DNA of 8,370 nt from UBA4582 sp047630175 (GTDB lineage: Bacteria > Pseudomonadota > Gammaproteobacteria > Pseudomonadales > Azotimanducaceae): the NCBI GenBank assembly GCA_047630175.1, contig JBLHVI010000115.1, forward strand, positions 1 through 8,370, in the 5' to 3' direction. The notes below the pieces were generated by a model. The model was not told the DNA's origin. It made no database searches and was given only the letters and a program-made list of their open reading frames with translations. A program made the translations under genes and the position numbers. Below, in pieces: positions 1 to 6,418 of this stretch. Numbering within the stretch: the first letter of the stretch is position 1; the number at the start of each line of letters is the position of its first letter.

Positions 1-1
1 A

Positions 2-487
2 CTGCGCGAGACTTTTATAGGGCCGATGATCTCGGAGAAAGAGGCAGCTCGCCTGCATAGCTGGATAGAAGCCGCTGCAGCGGCTGGCGGCAAGATCCTT
101 TGCGGCGGCACGCGCAACGGTGCGATGCTAGATGCAACCTTAATGGAGAATGTTCCGCTGGATCAGGCGCTCTGTGTAGAAGAGGCATTTGGTCCTGCTG
201 CGGTTCTCCAAAAGTTCTCAACGTGGAATGATGCTATCTCGATGGTAAATGACAGTAAGTTTGGTTTACAGGCCGGCATCTTTACCCGCGACTTCTACAA
301 AGTGCAGCAGGCATGGGACGAAATGGAAGTTGGCGGCGTCGTGGTCGGCGATGTGCCTTCTTACCGTGTTGACAACATGCCTTATGGCGGCGTGAAAGAC
401 TCAGGGATCGGCAGAGAAGGTATTCGCTTTGCTATGGAAGATATGACTGAAATCCGCAATCTGGTCATCCGCACACCGCCGGAGTAA
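2..487 (+). CDS. Aldehyde dehydrogenase family protein, C-terminal part (5' end outside the window)
   Basis: The frame is open from the first bases of the window (LRETFIGPMI...), so this is the C-terminal ~161 residues of a protein that is normally about 450-500 residues. The family oxidises aldehydes to acids with NAD(P)+ in the cytoplasm. Visible family landmarks are the GPMIS-EKEA segment near the start, the EEAFGP motif (around position 180), the FGLQAGIFTRD stretch, and the closing PYGGVKDSGIGREG segment that belongs to the oligomerisation and substrate-entry region. The catalytic cysteine and most of the NAD-binding fold lie upstream and cannot be checked. The GDVPSYRVDNMPYGGVK ending resembles lactaldehyde, succinate-semialdehyde and non-phosphorylating glyceraldehyde-3-phosphate dehydrogenase relatives, but the substrate cannot be assigned. 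The gene ends with TAA at 485-487, and no terminator with a T tract is visible behind it. Confidence 0.93.
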   Translation: MRETFIGPMISEKEAARLHSWIEAAAAAGGKILCGGTRNGAMLDATLMENVPLDQALCVEEAFGPAAVLQKFSTWNDAISMVNDSKFGLQAGIFTRDFYKVQQAWDEMEVGGVVVGDVPSYRVDNMPYGGVKDSGIGREGIRFAMEDMTEIRNLVIRTPPE

Positions 488-761
488 TCTGCCGGGACTC
501 TTGTGCCAATTAAGCTTTCCCTGGCCACTTAGAATGCTTTTTGCTTGGGAGCCGAAAGTATTGGGGGAATGTCTCGGTATTATTTATCGAGCCATTGAAA
601 CTGACCTCATTAAACGGGCGGGACTTACAGTCGCGCATCCGGGGCCAAGGTCGCTTAGCTTTTGTCTTTTGCAGGTACATCATAATGCGCAGCGTCATGA
701 AACAGGGCCAATGACGGCCCCACTTCATATCGTTGAATGGCGCTTTCGATCTAGCCACGGT

Positions 762-799
762 AAAAATTTAGGACACCCACAAAAATTTAGGACACCCAC
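762..799. repeat. Two perfect tandem copies of a 19-bp unit
   Basis: AAAAATTTAGGACACCCAC occurs at 762-780 and again, directly adjacent and without mismatch, at 781-799. The second unit runs into the ~79-bp element starting at 789, so the AGGACACC end of that element is present twice (770-777 and 789-796). The AT-rich tract plus GGACACCCAC looks like the outer end of a small mobile repeat that was duplicated by slippage or by repeated insertion. The duplication is seen directly; the mobile interpretation is inference. Confidence 0.9.
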
Positions 800-867
800 C
801 AGACTGTCTGGTTTTACGTGGTGCTTATCCGGTGTACGCTCGCCTCCATCCCTATTATTGGTGTCCT
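789..867 (+). repeat. ~79-bp repeated element, copy 1 (inverted AGGACACC/GGTGTCCT ends)
   Basis: The element begins with AGGACACC (789-796) and ends with the exact reverse complement GGTGTCCT (860-867). Inside it carries a small palindrome CAGAC-T-GTCTG (800-810) and the block GTGGTGCTTATCC. A second copy lies at 4138-4215 in the same orientation with the same order of blocks. Identity is roughly 70% by eye, with the best agreement at the AGGACACC end, GTGGTGCTT, TCGCCT and the closing CCT-GGTTT. Size, folding potential and multi-copy nature fit a REP/MITE-type non-autonomous element. The decayed RAYT transposase at 6419-6888 is a possible former source of activity, but that link is inferred. 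Confidence 0.75.
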
Positions 868-903
868 AGGTTTGTTTAGTGTTGAATGCCGCGCAGTAAA
901 TGC

Positions 904-1126
904 AGGGGACACTGGTCAGATAATGATTTAACAAAAATTTCCCAGTAAAACGTATCTGTAACCACGCTAAAGCAGAATCTCAGGCGAAGGTGGGTGGTGG
1001 GCAGTGCAATGGGTGAGTTTTGACTTCTGAATCTGGCGAGTAAAAATTTGATTTTTGAATGCGGGATCTATTGGGCTCAATCAATCGGATAGCGGCTGCT
1101 AACTCGATAGAGGACCAGTGTCTCCT
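904..1126. repeat. 14-bp inverted repeat pair enclosing 195 bp
   Basis: AGGGGACACTGGTC at 904-917 is matched by GACCAGTGTCTCCT at 1113-1126, which is its reverse complement with one mismatch. The enclosed 195 bp has no open frame worth reporting. The arrangement resembles the ends of a small miniature transposable element. No convincing target-site duplication flanks it, so it could also be two independent copies of a short repeat in opposite orientation. Confidence 0.55.
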
Positions 1127-1147
1127 AGCCCCTGAATATGGCATCGC

Positions 1148-2533
1148 TTAATGACGACAAAGGGTCGTGACTCGTGTTGATTGAGGCGTCTTGTCATCTC
1201 CTCTTCTGCAAGCTGCAGACTTGCAGACTTGCAGACTTGCAGCTGGCTGCTTGCTGGTAGACTTCAACGATGCCCGACCCTGAGGCGGACTTCCTTGGTA
1301 AACCCTTTTTAGAAACTCTCGCAAGTGTTCTTCCTTGCCGGTGAGTTCAAGCACTTTCCCTTTCTGAGTTAATGATACTCTGCGACTATTAGCGAACGAA
1401 CGTGCCAGCGTTTGAATCGCTAAGTGATTGGGACGATCGGTATGGTTATAGAATCTAAGTATTTGTTGATTAGGCGGCTGGGGCAATACGTTCAATTCAA
1501 GCGGTTGATCGGTTAATAACCGCAAATAGGTGTGCACAGTATCAATTCCCGAGACTAATTTAGTGAAACGAAAAAAGTCGGCTCCGAGTCGGTTCGCTGT
1601 ATCTATCGTGTAAGCGATACCGTCTTTGAACTTAAGCTCCAAATGAAACGCACCAGACTGGAAGTCACATGCCGCAAGGGCAGCGTGTGTTTCACGCAAT
1701 ATCTCTGACTCAAGATCTGACGGGGCCCTAGGTGCGTGCAAGTACCATGAGGGGCGGTTAAAATTAGGCATATCATCGGCATAGCTTTCTTCGGTCACGA
1801 GATGCACGTGCGCGGTTCCATCCTGAATGACACCTTCAATGTCGAACTGGCGATCAGGCAAAAACTCCTCGTAGAGGCAGCTGTCTTGGTCTAATTCACG
1901 CTGGATAAAGGCCCTAGCCGCCCTGGCCGCAGCTAGTGTTTCCACATAGGCAACGCCGCTTGAACCTTGTCCGTAGCGAGGCTTAATGATGGCCGGCAAA
2001 GGAAGGTCGTCAAGATCATCATCGTTCTTAACAATAGACCACCTTGGTACAGACAGTCCGGCGTCGGCGAGTCGTCTTCGCATGACCTCTTTGTTAGTGC
2101 TTGCCGCTACAGCAACGTCAGAGAACCGCGCATTAGTGTCGAGCCGGTTGTTTACCGCAGCAAAAGTTGGGATCAAGAAGTCGTCAGACTGCTGTAATAC
2201 TGCTTTGCAGCCAAGACGGCGCGCTATATTTACGATGTCAGAAATATTTGCTGAATCGTAGACGTCAACTGTCTTTGTACCCGAGGCGAACTTCCAGTTG
2301 TTGCGCTCCGGGGTCGCATCAAGGAGAAATACCTTGTAGCCCGCTGCAGCCAAATCCTCTACGACTATCCGACAATGCGTCCCTCCTAAAACCAGCACCC
2401 ATCCTTGACGTGCACGGACTCGGTTCAAGAGCAGGAAAAAGGGAAGAATGGCGGGACGCACTTGGTTGATAACTTTCGAAAATGCCTCGCTAAGATAGAC
2501 GCGTAAGTGAGAAGCGAGAGACTGAAAATTCAT
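1148..2533 (-). CDS. ATP-grasp domain ligase (carboxylate-amine ligase type)
   Basis: ATP-grasp enzymes activate a carboxylate as an acyl phosphate and join it to an amine or thiol. Read from the ATG at 2533 (461 residues), the protein has an N-terminal nucleotide-fold segment with VLVLGGT near residues 46-52, a central ATP-binding lobe with AIIKPRYGQGSSGV near 181-194, the YEEF strand near 221-224 that normally contacts the adenine, and a metal-binding part with HLELKF near 297-302 and IDTANRLGAD near 310-319. The usual E-x-N-x-R metal motif reads D-T-A-N-R, as in relatives with E-x-A-x-R but with Asp for Glu. The last ~48 residues look low in conservation and contain an 8-bp DNA repeat. An earlier in-frame start at 2617 would add 28 residues, but 2533 has a strong ribosome site. 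It lies 193 bp behind the acyltransferase on the same strand. The substrate is unknown; amino-acid ligases of surface or secondary metabolism are the nearest style. Confidence 0.85.
   Translation of the reverse strand: MNFQSLASHLRVYLSEAFSKVINQVRPAILPFFLLLNRVRARQGWVLVLGGTHCRIVVEDLAAAGYKVFLLDATPERNNWKFASGTKTVDVYDSANISDIVNIARRLGCKAVLQQSDDFLIPTFAAVNNRLDTNARFSDVAVAASTNKEVMRRRLADAGLSVPRWSIVKNDDDLDDLPLPAIIKPRYGQGSSGVAYVETLAAARAARAFIQRELDQDSCLYEEFLPDRQFDIEGVIQDGTAHVHLVTEESYADDMPNFNRPSWYLHAPRAPSDLESEILRETHAALAACDFQSGAFHLELKFKDGIAYTIDTANRLGADFFRFTKLVSGIDTVHTYLRLLTDQPLELNVLPQPPNQQILRFYNHTDRPNHLAIQTLARSFANSRRVSLTQKGKVLELTGKEEHLREFLKRVYQGSPPQGRASLKSTSKQPAASLQVCKSAACRRGDDKTPQSTRVTTLCRH
1214..1242. repeat. 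8-bp tandem repeat, 3.6 units, inside the ATP-grasp 3' end
   Basis: TGCAGACT is repeated at 1214-1221, 1222-1229 and 1230-1237, followed by TGCAG at 1238-1242. It lies within the ATP-grasp coding sequence (residues SLQVCKSA of the tail). Because the unit is not a multiple of three, gain or loss of one unit shifts the reading frame downstream. By hand translation, loss of one unit gives an early stop at 1194-1196 and gain of one unit gives read-through to a stop at 1099-1101. Confidence 0.92.
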
Positions 2534-2540
2534 AATGACA

Positions 2541-2544
2541 CTCC
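2541..2544 (-). promoter_or_regulatory. Ribosome binding site that decides the ATP-grasp start
   Basis: On the minus strand GGAG is followed by seven bases and then ATG at 2533. The upstream alternative start at 2617 has no comparable site, so 2533 is preferred. Confidence 0.7.
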
Positions 2545-2703
2545 ATAACGTAACATCGGTATTGACGGGATCTCTCGACAAATTGACTGCCAAATATCGA
2601 AGCTTCGATGGCCTCAAAACCTAGCATTTAAGCGTAATCTGGCAATGTTTTTGGACGTGTTTGTTGGTTCGTCTTCGTGCCTTTTTCATGTGGTAGTTTG
2701 TCA

Positions 2704-2740
2704 CCCTCAAAAGACACTAGGGCCCATCAGCGTTTGAGGG
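2704..2740 (-). repeat. Hairpin overlapping the acyltransferase stop codon
   Basis: CCCTCAAA (2704-2711) and TTTGAGGG (2733-2740) form a perfect 8-bp inverted repeat around a 21-base loop that contains the stop codon (2727-2729) and a GGGCCC palindrome. Neither strand has a T run after the stem, so it is not a textbook rho-independent terminator. It may stabilise the 3' end of the message or attenuate transcription between the two genes. Confidence 0.45.
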
Positions 2741-3956
2741 AATTGCGCACGTAGCTAACTAAGTGCTTCCCCTTTATAAGGCCTACATATAGTTCGTGAC
2801 CCAACGAAGTACGCCCTGCTTTTAAGAAAACACTTTTGTAACGGGTGGCACCTAATGCGCCTTTTGGCCCTTGGGGTTCGCCTGACCCACGTCCCAAATT
2901 CATTACTTCAGCGCCCGCTTCTATAGCGGCGTCGACCCAGGCCTCCATCGCGATATGTCCTGCGCCGCGCAGAACAGAACCGGGATATACTGCCGGCGTG
3001 TGGAAAAGCGCTCCACGGCCGGCAATCATGCCAAGTACTGATGCAATCAATTTTCCATTTTCGGTTACTTCAACGATACGTACCTCACCACGTCGCGCCA
3101 TATTTGCTAGCACTTCGCGATGCCAGTCCTTGTAAAACTCGCTGGCTGAGAACCGGGAAATATCGCTGCGTCCTTCCCAGCGGCTCCGATGTAAAATAAA
3201 AAGTCGTTCCAGTGCGAGCTGGATGCCGTGCTCGTCGGCATGGACGGCGACGTCAATCGACACGCCGTCTTTAATTGCCCGCTTTAGGCGCGTTAGGTTT
3301 TTCTTTTTGAGCTTTTGTAACTTTGGGGCTGGTAGTTCTACCATCCACCCTTCCGCTGCGGGTGCTTCAAATACTTTAGGTAATTGACTTTTTAAGACTT
3401 GCCCCGCAATGCCTTCCGACTGGCTAGGGCCGAGGGTGATCACGTGCGACTCAAGGCGTAATCGCGATATGATCATATCGCCAGCTTCTGCATAATCTGG
3501 ATGTACCAATATATCAGGTGTAATTGAAGGGCGACCGCTACCACCGAGCCATCGAGCGGTACGGATTCCAGCCAAGGTCGAGACACTGAACGCACCGCCA
3601 GCGATAAGCTCGTCGCCGATTTTAGCGACAATAACCAGAGGCTCACCCTGTTGAAGTCTGGTCGATGCCAACAGCCAAGCGGCACAGCAGACCGGGTTAG
3701 GGATCCGTTGCTTGTGCAGTAATTCGTCCCACCGACTGTCGAAAATACTATCTACATCAGACCCCGTAGCGACCTGCACTTGGATTTTTTTGTCGATTTT
3801 TTGAGCGCGCGTATCGGGGGCTATGAGAGGACGAATCCTGCTGATAGTTCCCGAAAAATCCCGTCGGCGATATGGACGTAAAGAAAAATCAAGTGACTCT
3901 GTATGCATGTGTTGAAGCTTCTTGTTAGCGGTCGTAATACCTAAGGCATATTCCAT
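2727..3956 (-). CDS. GNAT/FemAB-like acyltransferase (Acetyltransf_6, CelD/BcsL type)
   Basis: Read from the first ATG at 3956 this is 409 residues. A conserved fold seems to start near residue 58 (IQVQVATGSDVDSIF..RWDEL). The middle has a basic helix (LKKKNLTRLKRA, around 216-227) of the kind seen in FemAB-like proteins, then LHRSRWEGR (around 255-263). The C-terminal GNAT half runs from GKLIASVLGMIAGRGALFHT (around 301-320) to a spaced GRGSGEP..GPKGALGATRYKSVF ending (around 355-377), where relatives have a G-E-x-Y-K-type motif. Family members move acyl or aminoacyl groups and are common in cell-envelope and exopolysaccharide gene sets. The start is uncertain: a TTG at 4025 extends the frame, an ATG at 3908 shortens it, and none has a strong ribosome site. 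The ATP-grasp gene follows on the same strand, and the pair is flanked by direct repeats. The substrate is not identifiable. Confidence 0.82.
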   Translation of the reverse strand: MEYALGITTANKKLQHMHTESLDFSLRPYRRRDFSGTISRIRPLIAPDTRAQKIDKKIQVQVATGSDVDSIFDSRWDELLHKQRIPNPVCCAAWLLASTRLQQGEPLVIVAKIGDELIAGGAFSVSTLAGIRTARWLGGSGRPSITPDILVHPDYAEAGDMIISRLRLESHVITLGPSQSEGIAGQVLKSQLPKVFEAPAAEGWMVELPAPKLQKLKKKNLTRLKRAIKDGVSIDVAVHADEHGIQLALERLFILHRSRWEGRSDISRFSASEFYKDWHREVLANMARRGEVRIVEVTENGKLIASVLGMIAGRGALFHTPAVYPGSVLRGAGHIAMEAWVDAAIEAGAEVMNLGRGSGEPQGPKGALGATRYKSVFLKAGRTSLGHELYVGLIKGKHLVSYVRNSLKR

Positions 3957-4137
3957 GCCAAGCGTGTAGGGCGTGGGAACGCTTGTCAGCCTAACAACGG
4001 CCCGCTGCAGGCTTGCAACATGCAACGCAGAATCATATTTTCATCGCAAATCGCAATAGTGTTGAGTGCCGGCCTGACCTATCCTAATGGGCCTCTTTGC
4101 CGTAACGGTACAAGTTGCCCGCGCGCTTCGAGAATTC

Positions 4138-4215
4138 AGGACACCTTTCAGATCGTTTTGTTTATGTGGTGCTTGTCCTGTGTTGTGTCGCCTTCATTCG
4201 GCTGATGGGTGCCCT
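4138..4215 (+). repeat. ~78-bp repeated element, copy 2
   Basis: AGGACACC (4138-4145) opens the element and GGTGCCCT (4208-4215) closes it, an imperfect inverted pair. The interior follows copy 1 (789-867) block by block: CAGA, GTGGTGCTT, TCC-GTGT, TCGCCT-CAT, then CCT-GGTTT just past the end. Both copies point the same way and lie about 3.3 kb apart on either side of the two minus-strand genes. This copy lacks the 19-bp tandem unit of copy 1 and looks more worn. Confidence 0.7.
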
Positions 4216-4637
4216 GGGTTTTATACTGCCGAGCTCAGAACAAGCCTTGTAGCTAAGTGAAAGACTCAGAAAGCCTTAGAAAAGATAGTTATTTTGCTGG
4301 GGTTTTTTGACAAAACATCCTCGCCAGTCGCTCTCGCCGCCGCCCAAGGTGAGTAGGTAGCCATGTCTGGGTATAGAGGATAGTAAATTCAAACTGCATC
4401 TACCTCTGATTTCAAAAGCATTCAGTAAAACAGAATGCTGCAACCAAATTACGTAACAAACTAGAAGTCTCGGGTAAACGAAGAATGAGTGCTATTGTTA
4501 GTGAAGTCGATACTGTCGACCACGCGAGTGGAATGACCACGGAATCAGCAAGCCTAGTCAGCGTGGCACTTGGCTACCTGACATGTAAGTCAGGTTGAAA
4601 TATGGGCTACTAATTTACAGAAAACTGAGGATCTATC
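4216..4637. other. Gene-free spacer upstream of the esterase
   Basis: No recognisable gene lies here. There is a small perfect inverted repeat AGCATTC/GAATGCT (4417-4423 and 4433-4439, 9-base loop, no T tract) and a 20-bp palindrome at 4576-4595. A 37-codon open frame (4485-4598) has no recognisable content. I could not pick out a promoter with a convincing -35/-10 pair. Confidence 0.5.
4576..4595 (+). promoter_or_regulatory. Palindrome upstream of the esterase, candidate operator
   Basis: ACCTGAC and GTCAGGT are perfect 7-bp inverted arms around the six bases ATGTAA, ending 42 bp before the esterase ATG. Length and symmetry suit a dimeric regulator site. A leader hairpin is the alternative. 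No regulator gene is present in the window to pair with it. Confidence 0.4.
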
Positions 4638-6374
4638 ATGAAAATCCAACTCTCTCATTCTACTGCGGTTTGCTTATTGGGCTTGCTGCTTGCTTTCTCA
4701 TCGAGCTATGCCCAAGAAGCGGTGCAGTTCAAGGTTAGCTTTGATGCTGAAACTTTAAATGTCGAGCAAGACGGCAGGCTGTTACTTATTTTGGCCACTC
4801 ATGATGAAAAAGAACCGCGTTTTCTCGTGAATAATTCAGCTCAAACACAGTTGATTTTCGGTGTGGGAGTAGAAGATTGGGCCGCAGAAAGTGAACTCGT
4901 AATCGATCAGCAAGCGATTGGTTTTCCGCTCAAAGACTTATCCGTTGTGCCGCCCGGTACTTATTTTGCCCAAGCTTTACTCAACCGCTATAAAGACTTC
5001 AATTTGAGTAATGGAATAACAGTGAGCTTGCCGGCTGATCAGGGCGAGGGGCAACAATGGAATCGCAAGCCAGGTAATTTATACTCGGCGCCCATAAAAA
5101 TAGAAATTACAGACGCTGGTGCTAACAGTTTCTCACTCATCCTTGACCAGGTTATTCCTGCAATTGCCGCGCCAGTCGACACCAAATACATAAAGCACAT
5201 AACTATGCGCAGCGAGCTTCTATCAGAGTTTTGGGGCGAAGACGTCATGGTAGGCGCGCACATATTACTGCCTGAAGGTTTTGATGAGCACCCAAATGCG
5301 CAGTATCCCCTGATGGTCTTTCATGGTCATTTCCCAAGCGATTTTGGTGGTTTTCGCACAACTCCGCCAGACCCTACGCTTGAACCTAGCTACAGCGCCC
5401 GATTTGATTTACAAGGCTATAACATCATTCAGCAGCAAGAAGCCTATGATTTTTATGAGGCGTGGAGCGGCAAAGATTTCCCCCGCTTCATTGCCATACA
5501 AATACAGCACCCAACACCTTATTACGACGATTCATACGCGGTAAACTCAGCCAGTCAAGGTCCCTATGGTGACGCCCTTACCTATGAACTGATACCTCAT
5601 ATTGAGAAAATGTTTCGCGGTATTGGCGAAGGCTGGGCTAGATTTACCTATGGTGGATCTACTGGCGGCTGGGAAGCTATGGCCGTACAAACCTTCTATC
5701 CGGACGAATACAATGGCGCGTTCATCGCCTGTCCAGACCCGATAGATTTCAGAGCCTATATGACGGTTAACTTGTACGAAGATAGCAACGGCTACTTCTA
5801 CGATAGCCAGTTTCAAAAGTTGCCCCGCCCGGGACATAGAGACTACTTAGGTAATGTTCACGCCAGCCAATACGACTACAACCGCCTAGAGGCAGTTTTG
5901 GGCGACAAAGGCCGTTCGGGTCAACAATACGACATTTGGGAAGCTACTTTTTCACCCATGGGCGATGACGGTTATCCGGTAAGGCTCTGGGACAAGGAAA
6001 CGGGTGTTATTGACAAAAAGGTCGCCGAGTACTGGCGCGATAATTATGACCTTGTTCATATTTTGAAACGGGACTGGCCTACACTAGGTCCTAAGCTAGA
6101 AGGGAAGCTTCATATTTACGCCGGTGACATGGACAACTACTATCTCAATAATGCGGTCTATCTGGCCGAAGAGTTTTTGGAAAGCACAACCAGCCCCTAT
6201 TATGGTGGGGTCGTTGAGTATGGTGATCGCGCTGAACACTGCTGGAATGGCGATCACAAAAATAGTAATGCTATTTCAAGACTGCGCTATAACACCATGT
6301 ACTTACCCAGAATTATGCAACGGATCGAAGAAACTGCGCCTGAAGGAGCAGATCTAACGAGCTGGCGCTACTGA
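4638..6374 (+). CDS. Secreted alpha/beta-hydrolase esterase-like protein
   Basis: The 578-residue protein begins with a Sec-type signal peptide: a Lys at 2, a hydrophobic core at 9-20, and an SSYA|QEA cleavage site near 25/26. There is no lipobox at the cleavage site, so a periplasmic or exported soluble protein is expected. Residues ~27-190 form an extra N-terminal region rich in beta-type sequence. A hydrolase fold of the putative-esterase (EstD) kind follows: the PLMVFHGHF oxyanion-side strand at 224-232, the nucleophile elbow YGGSTGGW at 338-345 (probable Ser341), the acid-loop candidate YAGDMDNYY at 494-502 (Asp497 or Asp499), and the likely catalytic His540 in CWNGDH. The triad assignment is by pattern. 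The ribosome site GAGG (4627-4630) is seven bases before the ATG. The true substrate is unknown: an ester, or possibly a peptide or acyl conjugate. It is transcribed alone, with a palindrome in its leader. Confidence 0.88.
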   Translation: MKIQLSHSTAVCLLGLLLAFSSSYAQEAVQFKVSFDAETLNVEQDGRLLLILATHDEKEPRFLVNNSAQTQLIFGVGVEDWAAESELVIDQQAIGFPLKDLSVVPPGTYFAQALLNRYKDFNLSNGITVSLPADQGEGQQWNRKPGNLYSAPIKIEITDAGANSFSLILDQVIPAIAAPVDTKYIKHITMRSELLSEFWGEDVMVGAHILLPEGFDEHPNAQYPLMVFHGHFPSDFGGFRTTPPDPTLEPSYSARFDLQGYNIIQQQEAYDFYEAWSGKDFPRFIAIQIQHPTPYYDDSYAVNSASQGPYGDALTYELIPHIEKMFRGIGEGWARFTYGGSTGGWEAMAVQTFYPDEYNGAFIACPDPIDFRAYMTVNLYEDSNGYFYDSQFQKLPRPGHRDYLGNVHASQYDYNRLEAVLGDKGRSGQQYDIWEATFSPMGDDGYPVRLWDKETGVIDKKVAEYWRDNYDLVHILKRDWPTLGPKLEGKLHIYAGDMDNYYLNNAVYLAEEFLESTTSPYYGGVVEYGDRAEHCWNGDHKNSNAISRLRYNTMYLPRIMQRIEETAPEGADLTSWRY

Positions 6375-6418
6375 TGTATCATCTTAGTTTGCTGACGTGT
6401 ACTAGTTGAGTGCGTTGA

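Larger units (their letters stand above)
488..1147. other. Gene-free, repeat-rich spacer (660 bp)
   Basis: No credible gene was found between the aldehyde dehydrogenase and the convergent ATP-grasp gene. Open frames of 82 codons (-) and 122 codons (+) exist, but they overlap each other, show no recognisable motif and are interrupted by the repeats. The segment holds a 19-bp tandem duplication (762-799), a ~79-bp element with inverted ends (789-867), and a 14-bp inverted repeat pair (904-917 and 1113-1126). I read it as a landing zone for small repeated elements. Confidence 0.6.

Noticed and set aside
762..799. CRISPR-like direct repeats
   Set aside because: The two 19-bp units are adjacent with no spacer, and no cas gene is present.
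501..869. Open frames of 122 codons (+) and 82 codons (-, 510-758) in the first spacer
   Set aside because: They overlap each other on opposite strands, have no conserved motif, and the plus-strand frame runs straight through the repeat elements.
3989..4066. Possible integron attC site (GCCTAAC at 3989-3995 and GTTGAGT at 4060-4066, 78 bp apart)
   Set aside because: Core-like heptamers are present, but the flanking arms do not pair, the site overlaps the acyltransferase 5' region, and no matching site was found at the other end of the gene pair. The GTTGAAT at 881-887 has no partner.
4290..4312. GGGG followed by a T run, considered as a terminator
   Set aside because: There is no inverted repeat in front of the T run to form a stem.
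4485..4598. 37-codon open frame just upstream of the esterase
   Set aside because: It has no recognisable motif and only a weak ribosome site, and its 3' end is the palindrome at 4576-4595. Chance is the simplest explanation.
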